A stretch of 12,199 bases of DNA from DATGHS01 sp035307785 (GTDB lineage Bacteria > Planctomycetota > Planctomycetia > Gemmatales > Gemmataceae): contig DATGHS010000520.1 of NCBI GenBank assembly GCA_035307785.1, positions 1-12,199 on the forward strand, in the 5' to 3' direction. The stretch's first letter is position 1, and the number at the start of each line of letters is the position of its first letter. Under the pieces are notes generated by a model that was not told where the DNA came from, did no database searches, and worked only from the letters and a program-made list of their open reading frames with translations. The translations under genes and the position numbers were made by a program. Below, piece after piece: positions 1 to 5,997 of the stretch.

Positions 1-699
1 GCACGAATCCATCACGGTCGCGGTCAAACGGCCGGCTGGCCGCCGGCGGATCGTCGTTACGCGTGGAGAGGGCACGCATCGAGCAAAAGCCGCCAGTCCC
101 ATCACCGTGATGGCAGCTTCGGTTCCGCCGGAAATGATAATGTCGGCCTCATCGTGGCGAATGGCACGCAAGGCATCGCCGACCGCGTTTCCGGCCGAGG
201 CACAGGCCGTGGCCACCGAAGTGGTCACACCCATCAGGCCGAAATGGATCGAGACGTTGCCGGGAGCGGCATTGGCGATCATTTTCGGAATGATCAGCGG
301 GCTGATACGGCGCGGTCCGCCGCGCAGAAAATCGTTGTGGGCCTCTTCAAACGAATTCAGCCCGCCGATACCGCAACCGAGAATGCAGCCGCAACGTGAA
401 CAATCCGCGCGCGCAAAATCGAGTGCGCTGTCGCGGACGGCTTCGATGGCAGCGGCCAGCGCGAATTGCGCGAACCGATCGAGGCGTTTCACTTCGCGCG
501 CATTGAGGCCGGTGAGCGTAGCGGCATCGAAGTCCTTTACCTCGCCGCCAAAATGAACGGAAAAATCCTTGGTGTCGAATTGCGTGATGGGGGCAATACC
601 GCTCCGGCCCGCCAGCAACGCCGACCAGTAGGCCGGTACGCTGTTGGCCAGCGGGTTGACCGTGCCCAGGCCGGTGATGACGACGCGCCGGCGGTTCAT
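1..699 (-). CDS. fabF: 3-oxoacyl-[ACP] synthase II (KAS II), 5' part, frameshifted
   Basis: FabF condenses malonyl-ACP with acyl-ACP in fatty-acid elongation (cytoplasm). From the ATG at 699 the product begins MNRRRVVITGLGTVNPLANS, the usual KAS start. The active-site cysteine is C166 in TACASAGNA, followed by IISGGTEAAI. About half of the usual ~415 residues lie in the window; the rest is beyond position 1. The frame is intact to about residue 205 (GLAAF). It then breaks: the in-frame continuation is non-homologous, while the +1 frame from base 82 reads SMRALSTRNDDP and then ASRPFDRDRDGFV, both strongly conserved in FabF. One base is missing around 83-88, possibly from the T run (AAAA at 85-88 on the plus strand). 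Because FabF is normally important, a sequencing or assembly error is as likely as a real pseudogene. The start overlaps the acpP stop (ATGA), which suggests translational coupling. Confidence 0.93.
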   Translation of the reverse strand, partial: MNRRRVVITGLGTVNPLANSVPAYWSALLAGRSGIAPITQFDTKDFSVHFGGEVKDFDAATLTGLNAREVKRLDRFAQFALAAAIEAVRDSALDFARADCSRCGCILGCGIGGLNSFEEAHNDFLRGGPRRISPLIIPKMIANAAPGNVSIHFGLMGVTTSVATACASAGNAVGDALRAIRHDEADIIISGGTEAAITVMGLAAFARCVPSPRVTTIRRRPAGRLTATVMDSC

Positions 700-938
700 T
701 TCTTATCGATCTCCCGTTGGATGTAATCGATGGCTTCGCCTACCGTCTTGATCTTTTCCGCCTGATCGTCTGGAATGGTGATTTCGAATTCTTCTTCCAG
801 TTCCATGATCAGTTCGACGATGTCGAGCGAATCGGCACCGATGTCGTCGATGAACGAGGTATTCCGATTTACCTGCTCTTTATTGACGGCAAGGTTTTCA
901 CAAACGATTTCGATCACGCGTTCTTCGACGGAAGCCAC
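696..938 (-). CDS. acpP: acyl carrier protein
   Basis: Small acidic carrier that holds the growing acyl chain on a 4'-phosphopantetheine arm; partner of FabD, FabF and PlsX. The 80-residue product has the family length and pattern. The phosphopantetheine serine is S37 in GADSLD, followed by the acidic helix IVELIMELEEEFEI and the conserved IPDDQAEKI. An ATG start at 998 is possible but would add about 20 residues foreign to ACPs. The GTG at 938 is preferred because GGAGG lies 7 bases upstream and the protein then begins M-A-S-V-E-E-R. The gene lies 113 bases after fabD, and its TGA overlaps the fabF start by four bases. A promoter -10 candidate lies just upstream, which would suit a very abundant protein. 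Confidence 0.96.
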   Translation of the reverse strand: MASVEERVIEIVCENLAVNKEQVNRNTSFIDDIGADSLDIVELIMELEEEFEITIPDDQAEKIKTVGEAIDYIQREIDKK

Positions 939-967
939 AAGGAAACCTCCAGGATGGACACCGGGCC

Positions 968-973
968 AGTATA
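968..973 (-). promoter_or_regulatory. candidate -10 element before acpP
   Basis: The minus strand reads TATACT here (5 of 6 matches to TATAAT), about 30 bases upstream of the acpP GTG. No good -35 is found at the normal distance: CTGTGG lies 16 bases away, and TTGACC is too far at 27 bases. An extra acpP promoter is plausible because ACP is needed in large amounts and the gap to fabD is unusually wide, but the sequence evidence is weak. Confidence 0.25.
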
Positions 974-1051
974 GCGCGGCATCTTGGGGCCACAGCATCA
1001 GGTCAAATGTTAGTATCTACAAATCGCCCGTTCCGCGAACAGGGGGTTCGG

Positions 1052-1957
1052 TTAGAAGGTTGTATTCCGGCATTCTTTCTTGCGATCAACTCGCTTGAGC
1101 AATCCGGCCAGAACGCGGCCAGGGCCAATTTCGTGAAAGCGCTCGACCTCGAGTGCCAACAGTTTTCTTGTGGTGTCTTCCCACAGCACCGGCGACAGAA
1201 CCTGTCGAACCAGCAACTGCCGGATTTCCGCTGGATCGGTGTGGGGAGCCGCATCGACATTGGACCAAACCGGAATGCGCGGCGGCCGGATTTCCACTTG
1301 CTCCAACGCTCTCGCCAATTGCTCATCCGCGGGCTTCATCAGCGGGGTGTGGAACGCTCCGGCGACTGCCAGCGCCACCGTGGCCGCTCCTTGCTCTTCG
1401 GCCAGCTTCTGCGCTTTCGTACAAGCCGCCTTCGCGCCGGATATCACAATGTTGCGTGGGCACAAAAGGTTGGCAATAGCCAGATAGCCTTCCGATTGGG
1501 AGGCGTCCACTAACGCTTGCACCTGCTCTCGTTCCCAGCCAATGATGCTGACCATTCCGCCTGCCGTAGCGTCGGCCGCTGCTTGCATGGCCTGGCCGCG
1601 TTTTTGCACTAGTTGCAAACCATCGCGAAAACTCAACGCCCCGGCAAACACCAAAGCAGTGTACTCGCCGAGACTCAGTCCGGCGGTTGCGACGCAATCG
1701 GTAATCGCGTCTGGATCGCTTGCTTTCAGTACTTCCAGGGCGGCCAGGCTGCCGGTGAATATCGCCGGCTGGCTGATGTCCGTCGAATCAAGCTTCTCCT
1801 TCGGTCCGTTCAAGCAAATATCGGCGAGATCGTAGCCCAGGATTTCGTGGGCTTGGTCAAACAGCGCGCGTGCGGCCGGCACCGTTTCCAGGACGGTCTT
1901 GCCCATGCCGACCGACTGGGCGCCTTGCCCCGGAAATACGCACACCACACGGGCCAC
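1052..1957 (-). CDS. fabD: malonyl-CoA:ACP transacylase
   Basis: FabD transfers malonyl from CoA to ACP and so supplies FabF with extender units. The 301-residue product is of normal length. Visible elements are the oxyanion-loop motif FPGQGAQ (8-14), the nucleophile S95 in GLSLGEY, R120, the catalytic H203 in GAFHTPLMKPA, and the C-terminal HEIGPGRVLAGLLKR. The nucleophile elbow has Leu where E. coli-type enzymes have His (GHSLGE). The chosen start is GTG at 1957, giving MARVVCVFPGQGAQ, with GAGG six bases upstream. The longer reading frame from 2041 would translate the terminator hairpin and is rejected. The gene follows plsX after 127 bases and precedes acpP by 113 bases, in place of the fabG often found there. 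Confidence 0.95.
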   Translation of the reverse strand: MARVVCVFPGQGAQSVGMGKTVLETVPAARALFDQAHEILGYDLADICLNGPKEKLDSTDISQPAIFTGSLAALEVLKASDPDAITDCVATAGLSLGEYTALVFAGALSFRDGLQLVQKRGQAMQAAADATAGGMVSIIGWEREQVQALVDASQSEGYLAIANLLCPRNIVISGAKAACTKAQKLAEEQGAATVALAVAGAFHTPLMKPADEQLARALEQVEIRPPRIPVWSNVDAAPHTDPAEIRQLLVRQVLSPVLWEDTTRKLLALEVERFHEIGPGRVLAGLLKRVDRKKECRNTTF

Positions 1958-1983
1958 GATCAACCTCGACAAATCTCTAGGCG

Positions 1984-2012
1984 AAAAAGCCCGTCCCATA
2001 TAACGGACGGGC
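1984..2012 (-). terminator. intrinsic terminator or attenuator between plsX and fabD
   Basis: A perfect 8-bp stem, GCCCGTCC (1989-1996) with GGACGGGC (2005-2012), has an 8-base loop. On the minus strand it is followed directly by TTTTT (1988-1984). This is the classic Rho-independent form, pointing leftward and ending 26 bases before the fabD GTG. It would stop or reduce transcripts from rpmF-plsX before fabD, so fabD-acpP-fabF may rely on partial read-through or their own promoter. Confidence 0.75.
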
Positions 2013-2026
2013 AGTATTTGAATTCT

Positions 2027-2072
2027 GAGCCCACAGCGCAAGCAAGGGAGCCGTTGCTTGCGCTGCGGGCTC
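2027..2072. repeat. large inverted repeat (REP-like hairpin) downstream of plsX
   Basis: The 19-base arms at 2027-2045 and 2054-2072 are complementary except for one position that forms a G-T pair on one strand; the loop is 8 bases (GGGAGCCG). The hairpin starts 12 bases after the plsX stop. It lacks a T run of its own. GAGCCCGCAGCGCAAGC-type palindromes recur between genes in planctomycete genomes as I recall them, so a dispersed REP-like element is the likeliest reading. It could also stabilise the 3' end of the plsX message. Confidence 0.7.
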
Positions 2073-2084
2073 CTATCGCGCCGC

Positions 2085-3092
2085 TTACTCCTCGTCCCCC
2101 GGCGGATTCACTTCGAGTTCCGCGACAATCGTCTCATTCAACTTCGATTTCCAGTACTCCGAGGCCATGCCCAGGGCGTTGCAGATAGCCCGGTCGTCCG
2201 AGGCGCCGTGACAGACGATGCAAATTCCGTCGATCCCGAGCAGCGGCGCTCCACCGAAGCTGCTGTAATGATATTTCGTGAGCAACCCTTTCAATGCCGC
2301 AGCGCCTTGGTCGCGCTCGGATGTTAGCGCGCCGATAACATCCCGTTTCACCATTTGCATGATGAATTCGAACACGCCCTCGCACAGTTTGAGAATAACA
2401 TTGCCGGTGAAGCCATCGGTCACAATCACATCCACGGCCCCACGATGGATGTCGCGACCTTCAATATTGCCGCGGAAGTTTTCCTTCCAGGCACTGTTGT
2501 TGAATAAGGCGTGGGTGTCGCGCACCAGGTCGTGACCCTTGCTTGTTTCCTCGCCGACATTGATCAGGCCAATCTTTGGGTCGGGGCGGTGCAGCATGTG
2601 GCGGACGAAGATGCTGCCCATGACACCGTATTGGAATAAGTGCTCCGGCTTGGGGGTAACATTAGCCCCCACATCGATAATGACCGAGTAGCCCTTGGCC
2701 GTTGGCATCACGGTGGCAATGCCGGGCCGGCGAACGTGCTTCAGAAAGCGGCGCGACCGCAAGCCGCCCGCCACCATGGCGCCGGTGCTGCCGGCGCTCA
2801 CAACGGCATCGACGCGCTTTTCAGCTAAAAGTTGCCAGCAACGGGAAATGGAGTTGTCGGGCTTGGCACGCAGCCCCTCCACGGGCGATTCTTCCATGCC
2901 AATTACTTGCGAGGCGTGAAATATTTCCAGTCGGTCGCGCGTGGCGGCCTGCGCAAGCTCAGTTTCGATGCGGTTTTGGTCGCCGACCAGCACAACGACC
3001 ATTTCGGGATTAGCGGTCACGGCCTGGAGGGCGCCGGCAATGATTGGGCCGGGCGCTTTATCGCCTCCCATTGCGTCCAGCGCGACCCGCAT
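2085..3092 (-). CDS. plsX: phosphate acyltransferase PlsX
   Basis: PlsX converts acyl-ACP and phosphate to acyl-phosphate, the acyl donor for PlsY in glycerophospholipid synthesis; it is a peripheral membrane enzyme. The 335 residues match the family length. Motifs in order are DAMGGD (6-11), SAGSTGA (99-105), DVGAN (140-144), GLINVGEE (175-182), GNIEGRDI (208-215) and TDGFTGNV (225-232), with FGGAPLLGI further on. The ATG at 3092 is supported by AGGAG, which lies inside the last codons of rpmF; only three bases separate the two genes, so they are surely cotranscribed and probably coupled. The C-terminus is short and acidic (PPGDEE). Confidence 0.97.
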   Translation of the reverse strand: MRVALDAMGGDKAPGPIIAGALQAVTANPEMVVVLVGDQNRIETELAQAATRDRLEIFHASQVIGMEESPVEGLRAKPDNSISRCWQLLAEKRVDAVVSAGSTGAMVAGGLRSRRFLKHVRRPGIATVMPTAKGYSVIIDVGANVTPKPEHLFQYGVMGSIFVRHMLHRPDPKIGLINVGEETSKGHDLVRDTHALFNNSAWKENFRGNIEGRDIHRGAVDVIVTDGFTGNVILKLCEGVFEFIMQMVKRDVIGALTSERDQGAAALKGLLTKYHYSSFGGAPLLGIDGICIVCHGASDDRAICNALGMASEYWKSKLNETIVAELEVNPPGDEE

Positions 3093-3095
3093 GGA

Positions 3096-3284
3096 TTACT
3101 CCTTTTCTTCTTCCTTCTTTTCCACTTCGCGGCCCTGGTAGTACCCGCAATTGGGGCATACGCGATGCGGCAACACTGGTTCGTTGCAGCGCATGCAGTA
3201 CTGGATCTGGGGCGGCTTGGCGTGATGATGGCTGCGGCGGGCGCCTTGCCGGGAATGCGACGTGCGTCTCTTCGGTACGGCCAT
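3096..3284 (-). CDS. rpmF: 50S ribosomal protein bL32
   Basis: Small zinc-ribbon protein of the large ribosomal subunit. The 62-residue product begins MAVPKRRTSHSRQGARRSHH, typical of bL32. It carries four zinc-ligand cysteines as CMRC (30-33) and CPNC (43-46), then GYYQGREV and a very acidic/basic tail (EKKEEEKE). The ATG at 3284 is chosen because MAVPKRR is the conserved start; an upstream ATG at 3332 would add 16 unrelated residues and place the start at the predicted transcription start. No strong ribosome-binding site precedes it. Pairing with plsX is the standard bacterial arrangement. Confidence 0.95.
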   Translation of the reverse strand: MAVPKRRTSHSRQGARRSHHHAKPPQIQYCMRCNEPVLPHRVCPNCGYYQGREVEKKEEEKE

Positions 3285-3334
3285 GGTACAATTACTACTT
3301 TCACGCTCGGGACGGTCTACCTTCCAAAGCACTT

Positions 3335-3362
3335 ATGCTAGGTTTGCCCTGCGCGAAGTCAA
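3335..3362 (-). promoter_or_regulatory. candidate sigma-70 promoter of the rpmF-plsX operon
   Basis: On the minus strand, TTGACT (3362-3357, 5 of 6 matches to the -35 consensus) is followed after 16 bases by TAGCAT (3340-3335, 4 of 6). Transcription would begin near 3328, giving a leader of about 45 bases before the rpmF ATG. It is the best promoter match upstream of this operon. Confidence 0.45.
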
Positions 3363-3436
3363 GCGGAACGGGGACGGAGGGTAGTGGCCGCCCCACCACC
3401 CGCGACTCGGTCGGCGCTGGTCTTTCACAGTCCGAT

Positions 3437-3601
3437 GCGCCGCGTTTCAGTTTCTATGAAGTTTTGGCCGCGCCGCGGCTGTATTGGTGCGGTTTTCCCA
3501 CGGCCAGACGCGCCGCGTTTCAGATTTCACGAAAACAATGGATAACCCCGTGAAATGCGGCGCACTTCGTGAAATCCGGCGCGTGGGATGAAACGCGGCG
3601 C
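3437..3601. repeat. cluster of five 13-bp motif copies in both orientations
   Basis: The motif GCGCCGCGTTTCA occurs twice on the plus strand (3437-3449, 3510-3522) and three times inverted, as TGAAATGCGGCGC (3551-3563, one mismatch), TGAAATCCGGCGC (3570-3582, two mismatches) and TGAAACGCGGCGC (3589-3601, exact). Copies 2 and 5 therefore form a perfect 13-bp inverted pair. Several copies continue into a TTTCACGAA-like flank. Spacing is irregular, so it is not a CRISPR array. It could be decayed dispersed repeats or a multi-site regulator region. Confidence 0.7.
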
Positions 3602-3659
3602 TGTCTTGCTCGACAAATATACAAATGTATGTATGGCGGTACGGTAACGACAGCACGTT

Positions 3660-3688
3660 TTGAGCCACGACCAGAAAAATGCTACTGT
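3660..3688 (+). promoter_or_regulatory. weak promoter candidate for the gene at 3730
   Basis: TTGAGC (3660-3665, 4 of 6 matches to TTGACA) lies 17 bases before TACTGT (3683-3688, 3 of 6 matches to TATAAT). Transcription would start about 35 bases before the ATG. The spacing is ideal but the -10 match is poor. Confidence 0.28.
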
Positions 3689-3729
3689 TATTCGAGTGAC
3701 AAGCCCACGATTCGTGAGTCAGGGACATC

Positions 3730-4656
3730 ATGAAAAAGAAGCCCACGCAAGCTCTTTCCGGTGAAGACCATTTTTTCTTGCTGAATCGAGTGACGCTAGA
3801 CGAATACCTCTCGTTCATGGCCGCGTACCCGGTCGATGCGGCTTCGCTGGACCGCCGACAGCTGGCCGAGGAATGGCGCTCCGCCCATGACCTCATGGAG
3901 CAGCTGCGCGAAAGCGAAGCAACCTGGGCCGACGAGCCGGCCATTCATGCTCTACCTGAAGTCGTGCAACCGCTTGTCGAAAAAGTGCAAAACGATCCGA
4001 TTTTCGCCAAAGCCTACGGCGATGCGCCTGTGGAATTCAGCCTTGTGGAACTAGATCGGCTCGTCGTTTCTCAGAAACTCGTCTGTGCGGAACATCTGGA
4101 CCGGTTGCAAGCGCTCCTGGGACCAAAGCCGCAGCCCGACGCGCTGTTCCGTTTCTGCCTGCCCTACGATCATCCGCCCACGCCGTTCCGGGCTGGCCGC
4201 GTCAATGACGACGGCTTCGCCTTTCATTCGGAATCGAGTGATCTGCGCTTTCTCGATGCGGTTCTGCTTCGACCCGAGCAAATCTCGGGTTATCAGGCGA
4301 TGGGACCAGTGGCCGGGGTAATCGCACTTTTTGTCGGCTTTGGCTCCAATTATCTCAACGTGATCGAAGCGGAAGGCCGGCTGCTGCTCAATAATGGCCA
4401 CCACCGGGCATGTGCTCTACGCGACATGGGGCTGACCCACGCTCCCGTCGTCATTCAGCGAGCCACCAACATGGAGGAACTGGAAGTGATGGCTCCGCGC
4501 TCGGTGCGACGCAATCCCGATTTTTACCTGCGGCATCCAAGGCCGCCAGTGCTGAAAGATTACTTTGATCCCAGGCTTTGCCAGCACGTGCGGCTGGCCA
4601 TGTCTACGAAGCAGGTACGGGTCGGGTATTCGGTGGAAGAGCTGGATATGCCATAA
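3730..4656 (+). CDS. hypothetical protein with ParB/sulfiredoxin-like motif
   Basis: I do not recognise a named family for this 308-residue soluble protein. No signal peptide or clear membrane segment is seen. The N-terminal third is acidic and helical (about 36-130). The most telling part is residues 207-242, where a short strand (NVIEAEGRLLL) leads to NGHHRACALRDMG (222-234) and then HAPVVIQ. This resembles the GxHR-containing core of ParB/Srx-fold proteins, whose members act as CTPases, nucleases or kinases, but the rest does not look like chromosome-partition ParB. The C-terminal part (258-308) is basic, then acidic. The ATG at 3730 is preceded by CAGGGA, a modest ribosome-binding site. 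The gene stands alone between the fab operon and the Tad cluster, so context gives no function. Confidence 0.85.
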   Translation: MKKKPTQALSGEDHFFLLNRVTLDEYLSFMAAYPVDAASLDRRQLAEEWRSAHDLMEQLRESEATWADEPAIHALPEVVQPLVEKVQNDPIFAKAYGDAPVEFSLVELDRLVVSQKLVCAEHLDRLQALLGPKPQPDALFRFCLPYDHPPTPFRAGRVNDDGFAFHSESSDLRFLDAVLLRPEQISGYQAMGPVAGVIALFVGFGSNYLNVIEAEGRLLLNNGHHRACALRDMGLTHAPVVIQRATNMEELEVMAPRSVRRNPDFYLRHPRPPVLKDYFDPRLCQHVRLAMSTKQVRVGYSVEELDMP

Positions 4657-4866
4657 AGGCGCTTAAATGTGCCGACATTGTTTGCATTTTGGCCAAGCGT
4701 GAACTACGGTTAAACGGAATCATTTCGTTGCGGGCTGCGCATGTCTTTCGCCCGACCACGCGCAATCCGTTGCCATGCGTGGCTCCTAAGCTGCTCGCCC
4801 AAGTAGCGGGAAAAGAACCTTCTAGAAGGTCCATAAGCGCGGAGTGCGCCAGGAGAGCCTTAACTG

Positions 4867-5469
4867 ATGCTAGAACAACCCCAGACTACGTCCCGTGGGG
4901 CAAGACCTTGTCGTCGGTCGCAGGCAGGCCGGGCAGGTAGCGCGGCCGTGGAACTCGCCATTGTGCTGCCGCTCATGGTGCTGCTCTTGTTTGGCTTGTG
5001 GGAAGTAGGCCGCATTGCCGAAGTCTCCAATGTGATGTCGAATGCCGCGCGCGAAGCGGCTCGCGACGCTTCTTTGGCCGAAGATAATCTTTCGACCGTG
5101 GCCAACAATACGCTGAGCTATCTTCAGGCCGCCGAGCCAACGGCCTTCGGCCAGGGCCATTCGACCACGATGAAACCGCCGGTCGTCAGCATACCGGCCA
5201 ATGCTACCGGCTACACTTGTTGGGACAATACCGCGAATCGAGAACTATTCACTATCTATTTTCTCGACGTGTCTGCGCCAGCGGTGACGGATCCAACCGG
5301 CATGTCCAAACTGGATCACTTTCAGGTGGGCGTGTCCGTTCCGTATACGACGATCCGGTGGGAAACGTACTCCCAAATTACGGGTGTAACCCGGGCAAGC
5401 GTCACGACCGATTGGTGCTGTATGCGGGATGCACCGTTTTCGGTTTCCCCGGTGCTGCCGGCGGAATAA
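4867..5469 (+). CDS. TadE-like minor pseudopilin
   Basis: A 200-residue TadE-family protein, expected to be an inner-membrane-anchored pseudopilin of a Tad/Flp-type secretion system. The basic leader RRSQAGRAG ends at G24 and is followed by SAAVE, so a prepilin peptidase could cut after G24, leaving the conserved Glu at +5 (E29). The hydrophobic helix ELAIVLPLMVLLLFGLWEVG (29-48) follows. NAAREAARDAS (58-68) is the typical TadE segment after the membrane helix. The remaining ~130 residues form an exported domain with W/C-containing stretches (YTCWDN, DWCCM). The ATG at 4867 has AGGAG about 11 bases upstream, a rather long spacing. It is the first gene of an apparent three-gene unit; a perfect 14-bp palindrome (4817-4830) lies upstream. 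Confidence 0.88.
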   Translation: MLEQPQTTSRGARPCRRSQAGRAGSAAVELAIVLPLMVLLLFGLWEVGRIAEVSNVMSNAAREAARDASLAEDNLSTVANNTLSYLQAAEPTAFGQGHSTTMKPPVVSIPANATGYTCWDNTANRELFTIYFLDVSAPAVTDPTGMSKLDHFQVGVSVPYTTIRWETYSQITGVTRASVTTDWCCMRDAPFSVSPVLPAE

Positions 5470-5496
5470 TCGATGCCTCTTCAATTGGAGAAAGAG

Positions 5497-5949
5497 ATGG
5501 CTCTGGCAATGCACTATCGACAGCGCCGGCGTGGGGCCGCGGCGGTGGAAACCGCAATGGTCTTGCTCCCGATGCTCATGTTATTGTTTGGCATCTTCGA
5601 GTACGGCCGATTCTTGTTGGATCGCAATCTTTTGAACAACGCCGCCCGTGAAGGGTGCCGCTACGCCCTGGCCAACAACAACACCGATCCCGCGGTGGCG
5701 ACGACCGTGCAGACCATTGTGAACACCGTGATGGGCAATCAGAAGAACGCTTTCACGAATTTTACGGTGACCGTTTCGGGAACGCACAACGGGACGTCAA
5801 CGCCGGTGGCCCAGTTAGCTCCTGGCGATCAAATCACGGTGACCGTTTCCGGAACTTACCAGCTTCTCAACATTATCCCGTTGGTCCCGGTAAAGCCGGC
5901 ATTCACCATGTCCAGTTCCGTGACCATGATCTGTGAAGGCGGAACATAA
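5497..5949 (+). CDS. TadE-like minor pseudopilin (second copy)
   Basis: Second TadE-family protein, 150 residues from the preferred ATG. The basic leader HYRQRRRG ends at G13 with AAAVE after it, so cleavage after G13 would put E18 at +5, as in type IV-like prepilins. The hydrophobic helix spans roughly 19-38, and NNAAREGCRYALANN follows, the usual TadE signature. The C-terminal half contains two related VTVSGT segments, consistent with a beta-rich exported domain. The start at 5497 is chosen because GGAG sits six bases upstream; an in-frame ATG at 5473, three bases after the preceding stop, has no such site and would add eight residues. It shares little beyond the N-terminal region with the first TadE protein, so the pair are paralogues with different exported parts. 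Confidence 0.87.
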   Translation: MALAMHYRQRRRGAAAVETAMVLLPMLMLLFGIFEYGRFLLDRNLLNNAAREGCRYALANNNTDPAVATTVQTIVNTVMGNQKNAFTNFTVTVSGTHNGTSTPVAQLAPGDQITVTVSGTYQLLNIIPLVPVKPAFTMSSSVTMICEGGT

Positions 5950-5997
5950 TTGCCCGCCAGATGTATAAGAACAAGATCAATACAAGGAGATGACTCC

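Larger units (their letters stand above)
3285..3729. other. non-coding spacer between divergent transcription units
   Basis: This 445-base spacer separates the leftward rpmF operon from the rightward gene at 3730. No convincing coding frame was seen. It holds the rpmF promoter candidate, a 9-bp inverted repeat with one mismatch (GGGTAGTGG at 3379-3387, CCACCACCC at 3393-3401), the 13-bp repeat cluster at 3437-3601, an AT-rich patch near 3613-3635 and a weak rightward promoter candidate. Confidence 0.7.

Noticed and set aside
107..556. Plus-strand open frame across fabF
   Set aside because: It is antisense to a clear FabF sequence and has no recognisable content or ribosome-binding site.
1958..2041. 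N-terminal extension of fabD to an upstream ATG
   Set aside because: It would translate the terminator hairpin, has no FabD similarity, and the GTG at 1957 has a ribosome site and gives the usual MARVV start.
3437..3601. CRISPR-like array
   Set aside because: Copies are in both orientations, short, diverged and irregularly spaced, with no cas genes.
3285..3729. FapR/FadR-type operator as the identity of the repeat cluster
   Set aside because: The motif does not resemble the known consensus of either regulator; kept only as an open question.
5950..5997. TTG start for the TadG-like protein
   Set aside because: No ribosome site precedes it, while AAGGAGA stands 7 bases before the GTG at 5998; the extra residues are unlike a TadG leader.
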